Of a DNA stretch of 64,000 nt, positions 55,990-64,000 are shown one piece after another; within the stretch, counting starts at the first letter, position 1; each line of letters begins with the position of its first letter. The stretch is taken from contig MNCI01023689.1 of the NCBI GenBank assembly GCA_015680685.1, positions 259,980-323,979 of the forward strand, given 5' to 3'. The notes under the pieces are model-generated. The model was given only the letters and a program-made list of their open reading frames with translations, was not told where the DNA came from and ran no database searches. The stretch comes from Gnetum montanum (lineage: Eukaryota; Streptophyta; Gnetopsida; Gnetales; Gnetaceae). A program made the position numbers and the translations under genes.

Positions 55990-58720
55990 GCTCCTTCATC
56001 AACTTCTTCCCTTTGTCATCTAGTTTTTAGAATTGGTATTTATTCAACAATGCTCTTAGCTTTTTCTCTTTAGTTTTGGGATCATGCACTATCCATGTTA
56101 AATTGACAATATTTACAAGTGTTGGCACTTCTTAAAGACATGGTGGTTGTGGGAACATTTTGTTAGCTTTGACATACCATGCTGTAAATTGTGTTCTTTC
56201 TACCTTAAAAGCTTTAGCCATCTTTTGCAATTCTTGATAATTAGTCATTGTTTTGGCTAGATTTGTTGCAACATCTTTTTCATCTTGGTAACTGGATTTG
56301 ACTACTTGGAGTTTAGAGTCTGCGATGTGAAATTTTTGTTGTGCATCTTTTCTGTCTGCAAACTCTTTTTCATATATAGAATACATTGTAGCCACTTGCT
56401 ACTCTAATTCTATTCTTGGCCTATTTGCTGTTAACATAGCTAAGTTAGTGTAGCATAGATTTGCTAACCTCATGTATTCTATTAAATCTATTTTCAGGTC
56501 TTTGTTTTTTAGCTTTGCTTGGTGGACAAGGGCAAGACTATCTAAGATGGGTTGCAATTAGGTATTTTCCACATAATGGAATTGATCTTAGTCTTGGCCA
56601 TCTGGATTTCTTTTTCATTAGTTTGCTTGTACATGGTCACTTGATCTTTAAAGTGTTCCTTGAGCCTTTCATGTTTCTTGGTTTCATTTTGTTATGCGCT
56701 AATTTTAATAGCTAACTTTTATTTGACCATGCATACTTTCTCCATTGATAGGGTTCTATTCTCATAGGCCAACTATTTCATGTTAAGGTTGATTCTTGCA
56801 AACTGCTCTTTTAGTTGATGGATAGTTTCCTCATGTATGTTTTTCTACTTCTCAATGTTTGTCAATCTTAAATTTTTTTGCAGTAATTCTCTTATTCTCT
56901 TCTTCTAATGCAGTGATAGCCTTAGCATGAGCGTATGTTTGAGCATTTACTACTAAAGAATTTTACATTGCCTTTTCCTTCTCCAAATTTAGTTGTTTCT
57001 ACTGAATCATCAATTGATTTACTTGCTCATCTTTGAATTGTGCTAGTTGGTCTAGTGTAATGTGTCATGAAGGGTTCTATCTTTTAGATCTTACTATGGC
57101 TAGTTCTTCTTGTAGTCTTTACACTTCACTTTCTGCATGTTGCATCCTCATTTTTGCCATGAAATTTTGACTGAGTTGCAGTGATATCACTGGGGATATC
57201 AAAAAGATTCTGCACAACTTTTCCTATCTCCAACAATCTTTCCAATGCATCTTCATGTTCAATAGGGTATATGATTTCTTTCCTTGAGGTTCTAGGTAAG
57301 GTTTATACATCTTTGACTTTAGAAATATCTACTAGTGGCACAACAGGAACATTAAATGACTCTTTGATATGGTCAATTATTACTTTTTTTGTTCCTATTG
57401 CATCACCATTGCAGTGGCTCTTTCACTAATTTCTACCATCACCTAGAATGATGCAGTATTCCTAGAAATCTGTTATGCCCAATCATCATCCTCTTTTGCC
57501 TACTAAGATATTTGACTACTAGTAGGTCTTATGGATATTGTAGGTCTACTTGGATTATTTCTTAGTTAGTTTATATTCCAAACTTCCCTACTACCCCAAT
57601 TGATTATTTTTAGCGTTTTCTTGTAAGTAACTCATGGAAGGTTTGTAGTCTAGTTGTGTTAGTGTAGCACTTGGTCCTACTTGTTCTGCAGCTGGGGTTG
57701 ATCCACAAAATCCTACTTGTTCTATCCCTATGGCTAGAATGTTTGTTGCTGGTGTTGACCCTATTGCAATCTTAGTGCTTGCTAGATTTTGTATTTGGCC
57801 CTTCTTGGGTGGCACTGGCTTGGAGATTTCTACATATGAAGCATTTTGGACCTTCTAGAGAGCATCATTTTCGTAGCCCAAAATTCTAGCTTGTTTACAT
57901 AACTTCCTAATAAGACAAGGAAATGGAAGAGTAGGTTTCCTTATCTCTTTCTCTTCAAATCTTCTTTGTATGTCTAGAAACAATAGATGGGCTATATTGA
58001 CTAGGAATTTTCCCATTAAGATAGTACTTCCTTTGGCAACATAGGTAGAAATTTTGTTAAGTCTTTTGATTGGGAAAATATGATATGTCCTAATCTTGAA
58101 ATAAATCTTTTCTAAAGTGGATAATCCATTATACTTCTTTTTTGTGATTCTGTATGCCCTCTACAACCATAATTTTATTGCATGTATGTTAGACCATATG
58201 GGAATTTGGGCTATGCTAGCTCCAACATTCGATATGTTTAGTACCTTGGTGATTGCTTCAGCTAAATATGACACTATCAAACACTTAATTTTCATAGTTG
58301 CATCATCTCGTTTATTCTTCCAAAATTGATAGACTTCCCATAAATACCATTCAACATTACTTGAAATGGTGGACTAGAGTGATGAGGCTTGAAATTATTT
58401 GTGAACCTCAATAGGTGTGACCTTCATGAATGACATAAACTAAGTTCCACTATCATGGTGGACATGATAGATTTTTCTTAGATAGCTTATAGACACTCAT
58501 TGTAGAGTGTGAGACATTGTCATTGTTCCATAACTAGTGGGACATCAACTTCTACCTGCACAAATTGCCTTGTTGTAGGTGTAGATTGATGGATTGAATA
58601 TGATTGTGCCTCTTGCTTTGTAAGAGGGGTTTGTTCTACATCTCATCCTTTGGGTCTCTTTTCTCTTGGTTGTGATGGTTCCCTAGTTTTAGGTATTTTT
58701 TGGGCAACATTTGCAATCAT
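55990..58720 (-). pseudogene. Element E extra 3' ORF: globular N-terminal part plus coiled coil
   Basis: Homologous to the element A ORF. Through a few stops it reads WEVYQFWKNKRDD, the segment SYLAEAITKVLNI, KLWL.RAY, FKIRTYHIFPIKRLN, MGKFLVNIAHLLFLDIQRRF and LPFPCLIRKLCKQARILGY. A Pro/Thr/Ser/Ala-rich linker follows (57591-57815, PPKKGQIQNL..TPAA). Long heptad-like stretches then run to 56132-56395 (EKEFADRKDAQQKFH, KSSYQDEKDV) and the C-terminal motif WYVKANKMF. FPCLIRKLCKQA recalls FPSLIT.LCR-type helices of the plant-transposon-protein domain in Athila-like env ORFs, from memory only. No membrane segment is evident, so an envelope role is doubtful. The intact parts are better preserved than pol in the same element. 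Confidence 0.65.
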
Positions 58721-59279
58721 AAAAAAATTCAAGATTATCATTACCTAACAATTCTAGAAAAATTTTTAACGGTTCATAACCCTTCATTGGATTTTGGGTT
58801 TTATCAAAAACCTTAGACACAATCAATTTTATTTTTAATTTGGATTGTAGAGGCTGGAAAATTTTTTAATTTAGAAATAGTCTTTATTTAGAAAAAAATC
58901 CTTAATTAAAGGATTTAACAATTGATTGAAAATAATTTTAGTAGGATGATCCATCACCATTTTTGATTTATTGTTTAAAAGATATTTGAATGATAAATTG
59001 GAAAGAAATAATAGGTATATTGACTTATGTTAGATCCAAATGTTATTATTTCCTATGGTTCTTATCCTTAATTGATCATCCAAGAATTATAAAAAAATTT
59101 GCTTAATTTGCAAGAACTATGTGCAATGCTCTTTTCCAAGACTTAGATGATTACCCATTACCAAAAGTGAGGAAGATATGGGGCTTTGAAAATTCTCTGA
59201 CCAAAAGAAAAAAAACAACAACAACAACAACATGAACCCTCCTTGTGTGAAATGATGGAAATGAAAAAATTTCTAATAG
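58721..59279 (-). other. Leader between palindrome cluster and extra ORF in element E
   Basis: An AT-rich, non-coding stretch, including (CAA)n at 59214-59231. It has the same place as 8965-9460 in element A. Confidence 0.4.
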
Positions 59280-59345
59280 TATGCACACGCGCACACACAC
59301 ATGCAATATCACAATCCTTGTGATATCGTATCTACAATATCACCT
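59280..59345 (-). promoter_or_regulatory. Palindrome cluster upstream of the element E extra ORF
   Basis: Read on the minus strand: GGTGATATTGTAG, ACGATATCACA, GTGATATTGCATG, then (TG)n. These are three GATATC-type cores within 40 bp, equivalent in position to the cluster of element A. No clear TATA box follows. Confidence 0.4.
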
Positions 59346-60896
59346 TTGAATTTTTGTGGAAATAATTAATAGAATGGGTAGCCTAGAAGGTGTTAAGATA
59401 ATCCAAAGGATTCTTGATCATAAATGATTCTTAGAATGTGAGATTTTAATGTTAAAAATATGTTAAAGAACAAGCTTAGGCAAGGCAAATCAACTAAGAT
59501 TTAGGAGATTGATCAAAAGGTATAAAGTTGATGAATGAGTATGAATATGTAGGGAAATAATGATGATTACTAAAGTATCCAGGAGGTACAAGATGATGTG
59601 AAGTTGGTTATCAAGTATGAAATGCAAGAGTTATACAAGTAGATCCTCCCCAAAGTAGGCTCTTACCCTTAATGCCCTTATATAAACACACCTATAAGTG
59701 TCCGTAGGTACTCAAGAAGTTGAATGTAAATCATACTTGTTTTCCAAAACATACATGTTAGTATTGTTCCAATAAGAAAATAACATTACGTCGTAAAAAA
59801 CCAGTGATGTGGAATGGTTGTAGCAAGATTGTAAAAAATGGGATGTGAGGTATCTTATCATAACCATAATAAATTTTGTGTGCAATGTAGGGCTAAAGCG
59901 ATCATTAACCTATTTGTTCAAGATCCAAATCAAGTCCATACCACTTACTAGTGACATCACATTGTATCATCCTAAAACTTACAACCATAAGATAATTACA
60001 ATAGCAAGAAATATCATTACTTGGTAATGAAGAACAAGAAAGTAATTTATTAATTACATTGTTTATTTTGAAAGAGACTTAGCCATTGAATAGAGAAGTG
60101 CCTTCAAGCATGGGTAATATGTTTTTCTAGTCCTATAACCAATGTGAGTCCAAGAAACTTTGAAATTTCTAAAAATTTGTCTACCTTCAAGCATGGGTAA
60201 CATGTCTTTCTAGTGAAACCCATAGAAATTTTTATTATGCGTATTTATTATGGTATTACTATGTTAATCTTACTAGAGGACTACCTTTAGGCATGGGTAA
60301 CATGTATTTCTAATGACATGACAAGATAGCATTTATTTTAGAAAAAAATTTCATTTTTTATTAGAACTCAAGTAAATAATGCAGTTTAACAAATTCCCTT
60401 AATGTCACATCCTTTTCATTTCCTCTTGGTTCTTCTCCTTTCCATCTAGGCATAATGATCATAGGTTTATTTTAGTTTTATTATGATGAGAATATCATTA
60501 TGTCTATGGTAAGAATCTCTTAGTATTGGAAATGAGGGGATGAACGATGTGATCTCACTATATATACCTTGAATCCTTTAATGATTTGATAACGTAAAAT
60601 GAAATTTTTATTGTTTCAATTACATCTTACTTATTTCTCGATACTTTATTAGAAAAATTAACAAAAATATGTACATTAAAAAATGATAAAATTGTAAAAA
60701 GAATCAAAGATATACAAGAATAGAAAACTATCTAAAGAACTTTGTAAGACATTAAAGAATGGAAAAAGTGATAAGAAATTATGGAAAATATGAAAGAATA
60801 GAAAATATATTAAAGAATTTAGAAAAATCGTAAGAAATTGAGAAAACTGAAAGAAAAATGTAAAAACATTGATTGGTGCCTAAGTACAAGAGATGA
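59346..60896 (-). mobile_element. Element E 3' non-coding region
   Basis: It shares AAGTAGATCCTCCCCAAAGT (59637-59656) and three copies of the block GGCATGGGTAACATG or a close variant (60107, 60190, 60293) with A, C and D. The block CACCCCCATGACTATTG at 60898-60914 marks the integrase end. No gene is seen. Confidence 0.7.
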
Positions 60897-62200
60897 CACC
60901 CCCATGACTATTGTCAAAGGTAGAAATTTGGAAGATTGAATAGGAATTAAGTGGTTCAGAATGCATGGTAGATTCCCTTAGGGATGAAAAGTCATGAAAT
61001 GGTTTGACTTGTTGATGTTAATAAGGATTAATTTTTGTGGGTTGGGTGGGTGAAATATTTGCATGACACTTGATTAGTATATGGAACTGACAATATAGGG
61101 GCCTTCCCATAAAGTCTAAAAATTTGTCCTTTGGGTGACATGATTTGGGTTACAGTAAAAAACTCTATCTTTGGGCCTAATAGAAGCTTGTATAATCTTA
61201 ACGTGATGTCTATGTTTGGAATACTTCTTATAAATTTTGTTACTTATTTGAGCTACTATTTAATTTTCATCAAGTAAATTAAGATTCATTAATCATTTTT
61301 TTGGGCTAGGTCTAATTCTAAGCCAAGTGCATAGGTGGTTATGAGGGTATTTATCTTTGCTTAGATTAGCAGGGTAGGTAATTTATCATAAATAAGTTCA
61401 TATGATAAATATCTTATAGAAAGTTTCTAAGTAGATCAATATGTCCATAGAGCATCATTAAGCTTAGTGCTCCAATCCTTCCTATATTTGCTAATAGTTC
61501 AAGTTAATATTTGTGTAATTTCTCTGTTAGTTGCTTTAGCTTGAAAATTTGCTTAGGGATGATAAGGTGTAGTAAGTTTGTAATCCACCCTAAGATTTTG
61601 CATTAACTTTTTAAATGTAGCTTTGGTAAAATGAGTTCTATTTTCTAAGATTAATATTTTTGGTACTCCAAACCTATTCATCACATGTTGTTGAAAGAAT
61701 TTTGCAACTGTTGTGTGTGCAACCATTAACTACAATTACTTCTACCCACTTAGTGTAATAATCAACGGTCACAATAATGTAGGACTTTCCATTTGACATT
61801 AGTGTGATGGGTTCCATAAAACCAATTCCCTAAACATTGAATAGTTCTAATGGTTGTATCCATTATTATGACCTTATATTTCTGGTTATTAGTCCTTCAT
61901 CCTTTTAACATCTTTCATAAGATTGTGCAAAGTGATGTGCATCCCTGAATATAGTAGGCCAAAAGTAATCTACCATTAGAAGTTTCAGTGATGTTCTTCT
62001 TCTTGCATAATGATCATTGCATGGTCCTTCATGTGCATCTTAAAGGACTCTTTATTGATTTTCCTTTGGAATACATCATCATATTAAATCATCTGCATAA
62101 ATCTTATAAAGATTTCCTTTAATCTTTGTATATTGTTTTACCTTGTGGAGAAACTATTCTCTTTGTTTTGTATACCATTCAATAGGAAGTTTTGGTGTAG
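60897..62200 (-). pseudogene. Element E integrase
   Basis: Minus-strand frames with many stops give LQDAHEGPCNDHYARR (zinc domain, 61900-62060, where the CX2C is changed to YERC), DFMEPITLMSNGKSYIIVTV (61740-61830, core start) and WAYRSTW-like and LYGKAPILS-type C-terminal parts (61070-61450). The catalytic Asp-Asp-Glu triad cannot be followed completely because of frameshifts. Confidence 0.7.
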
Positions 62201-63051
62201 TTAGATAAATCAATCAGGAATCCATGAATTTGCTATTGAATCTACAACCATTACTGTCTTTATAAATTAGTTTTCATTAGAAAATTGATCTGATAATGGT
62301 TCTTTATTTTCTTGAGAATCCTATCTTATTCTTGATAGGTAATCAGCTATAACATTTTTAGTTTCTTTCATGTCAATCATTGTTATGTTAAATTCTTATA
62401 GTATAATGAGCCATCTTATAACTCTTAGACTAATTGTTGGTTTATTCATTAAAAATTAGATTGCACTGTGGTCAGCTTGAACATAGATTGAATACTTGAG
62501 CACATAATATCGAACATTTTCATGTGCATATACTACAATAATAAGCTCTATTTTTGTAGTGATATAGTCAAATTGTACATTGGTAATGCTTCTACTAGGG
62601 TAGCGTATGTAGTATGATCACTTTTCATCATCTAGTTGGGTTAACACTGCTCCTAACACATAGTTTGAAGTATCAATCATGATGTGAAAAGTTCTCAACC
62701 AAATTGGAGCTCTAAGAATGAGTGTCTTAATTAGTTTCGATTTTAAACTCTTAAATGCCTTTTCATATTATTTTGACCATTGCAATGTTGCATCTTTCTT
62801 TGTTAGTTCTACAAGGGATTTTGCAATCTTTGAAAGATTCTTAATAAATCTTCTATAACACCCTATATGACTAAGAAATGATCTAACATCCTTAATTATT
62901 TATGGCATTTGGATCATGTTTTGGATGACTCTAATTTTTTCTAGATCTACCTCTAATCCCTTGTATGGTATCTTGTGTCCTAGAACTATGTCATCTTGAA
63001 CCATTAAATGGCTCTTCTACCAATTGAGCTTTAAATTTTTTTCAACACATC
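62201..63051 (-). pseudogene. Element E RNase H and reverse transcriptase, cut at 63051
   Basis: RNase H is recognisable by NVIADYLSRI-, YVLKYSIYVQADHSAI- and FHIMIDTSNYVLGAVL-type segments (62330-62700). The connection segment SFLSHIGCYRRFIKNLSKIAKSLVEL follows (62800-62890), and then VQDDIVLGHKIPYKGLEVDL and LNWxKSHLMV (62940-63030). The upstream RT motifs are missing because element F is inserted at 63052. Confidence 0.75.
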
Positions 63052-63812
63052 TGATGAGTGGCGAGGTACCCCTACACTCAACCATATGAATACGAGCATC
63101 TCACACGCGATCTGGTCGAACTCCAAGGACTAAGTGCTTACGCATCCAAATGGAACACTTAAGGTTAATCAATTGTTGTCTTCTCAAGCTTACTTGTATT
63201 GTCACGGTTGTATGGTTAAGTAAGCTTGAGGTATGTGATTTTTATGTCTTTTATCTTTTTAGTCTCCTATGCTAATAAGGGAAGGTGGAGAAAACTAAGT
63301 AACTAACTTTCATTAACTAAGTTCTAATTGTCCTAGCACTAGTATTTGTTCCCACTTGCTGTACACACCCTGAACTAGTGCAACGCTACTAGGATTACCA
63401 AACGCTACTCGTTACTGGGTTACCAAGCATTACACATGTGCTCGAAGCAGTCGTACTGAATGCACTTAACTAGGAGAGTCAAGGGTTGAGAGAGATTAAT
63501 TAACTAAGAAAGCATTTAAACATTTTATAGTAATTAATTCCTATTTAGCTTAGTCCACATGCTGTAAGGTTTATCAGAAAGTTCATCTTTATTACTGTAC
63601 ACAAATGTGAGCGTAGGTACAATTTGCTTGAATAAAGATCCATTCACTTTAAGACTCCTATTGAGGGCAGATGGACATTATTCTATCTCTAGAATGGTAA
63701 AACTGCAAGAGTTTAGCTAAGTGTCTAGATCTAGATGGAGAAGCAAGGGAAGGCCACCTCTTATTTATAGACATTACGGTGGGCTACGATATCGCGTACG
63801 CGATATGGCTTC
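63052..63812 (-). repeat. LTR of element F (left, 3' LTR), cut by element G
   Basis: It starts TGATGAGTGGCGAGG inside the RT gene of element E, with no primer-binding site on its left, so this is the outer end of a minus-strand element. The block order is typical, with the minus-strand CTATAAATAAGAGG near 63762-63775. A nearly perfect double palindrome (two GATATC cores separated by GCGTACGC, 63787-63806) follows, and then the sequence stops where the next LTR begins. ACATC (63047-63051) would be its left target duplication. Confidence 0.8.
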
Positions 63813-64000
63813 TGATGAGTGACGAGGTACCCCTACACTCAACCATACGAAACGAGCATAGCACGCGCGATCCGGTCGAACTCCGCAGACTAAATGCCGA
63901 AACGCCCCATGGAACACTTGGGGTTAATCATTCGTTGTCTTCCCAGACTTACTTGTTGTTGTCACGGTGTATGGTTAAGTAAGTCCGAGGTATATGATTC
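63813..64000 (-). repeat. LTR of element G (partial, runs off the window)
   Basis: It starts TGATGAGTGACGAGG within the U3 part of the F LTR and matches the first 190 bp of the family LTR. GCTTC (63808-63812) would be the left copy of its target duplication. The rest lies outside the window. Confidence 0.8.

Larger units (their letters stand above)
54887..63051 (-). mobile_element. Element E: Ty3/gypsy element with extra 3' ORF, cut by element F
   Basis: Minus-strand element: RT (62850-63051, cut at its right by another LTR), RNase H, integrase (60900-62200), a 3' non-coding region (59350-60896), a palindrome cluster, an extra ORF (55990-58720), a polypurine tract and a 3' LTR (54887-55744). 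The 5' half (gag, protease, 5' LTR) lies outside the window beyond the insertions at 63052. It is more diverged and more AT-rich than A-D. The order integrase, palindrome cluster, extra ORF, LTR is the same as in A. Confidence 0.82.

Noticed and set aside
55990-58720. Host gene captured by the retrotransposon, or a true envelope gene
   Set aside because: Two elements share it in the same position, which argues against recent capture; no signal peptide, fusion segment or membrane anchor is visible, so I do not call it an envelope.

Overview
This window is intergenic and genic DNA from a land-plant nuclear genome that is large and rich in retrotransposons. About 80% of it is LTR retrotransposon sequence, mostly one Ty3/gypsy family with LTRs of about 850 bp, nested up to four deep. 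Non-coding spacers are AT-rich. The only cellular gene is a seven-exon gene with GT-AG introns for an ALKBH10B-like 2-oxoglutarate/Fe(II) RNA demethylase, a plant family. I favour a non-angiosperm such as a gymnosperm or fern, but the sequence alone does not settle the species.

Layout. 1-1620 is the 3' end of a plus-strand gypsy element with a broken 3' LTR. 1621-30065 is a four-level nest. The host is a truncated minus-strand copia element (1621-5152 and 29751-30065). Element A, a minus-strand gypsy at 5153-29750, sits in the copia 5' LTR. Element B, a plus-strand gypsy at 9775-25095, sits in A. Element C, a plus-strand gypsy at 12053-21983, sits in the protease region of B. The C junction is proven by a perfect 5-bp target duplication (CTAAG) and by B coding sequence that resumes in register on the far side. 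30066-32206 is low-copy DNA with short tandem repeats. 32207-42294 is element D, a full-length minus-strand gypsy with perfect ACAAT target duplications. 42295-45660 is AT-rich decayed DNA with a tRNA-derived SINE-like copy and a possible LINE ORF1 remnant. 45661-54886 is the gene island. 54887-63051 is element E, a minus-strand gypsy; its pol gene is interrupted at 63052 by another element (F), whose LTR is itself interrupted at 63813 by a further one (G).

How the parts work together. The gypsy family uses a primer-binding site resembling the 3' end of tRNA-Asp. It encodes Gag-PR-RT-RNase H-IN without an evident chromodomain, has a long 3' non-coding region, and carries AGTCATGGGGG polypurine tracts. 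Members A and E carry an additional sense ORF of about 2.7-2.9 kb between the pol 3' region and the 3' LTR. It has a globular N-terminal part and a long coiled-coil part, in the place where Athila-type elements keep their env-like gene. In both, a cluster of GATATC palindromes lies just upstream of that ORF. The same palindromes form arrays in the U3 part of every LTR just before the TATA box, so the extra ORF may have its own U3-like promoter. This is the most interesting structure in the window. All elements are decayed by stops and deletions.
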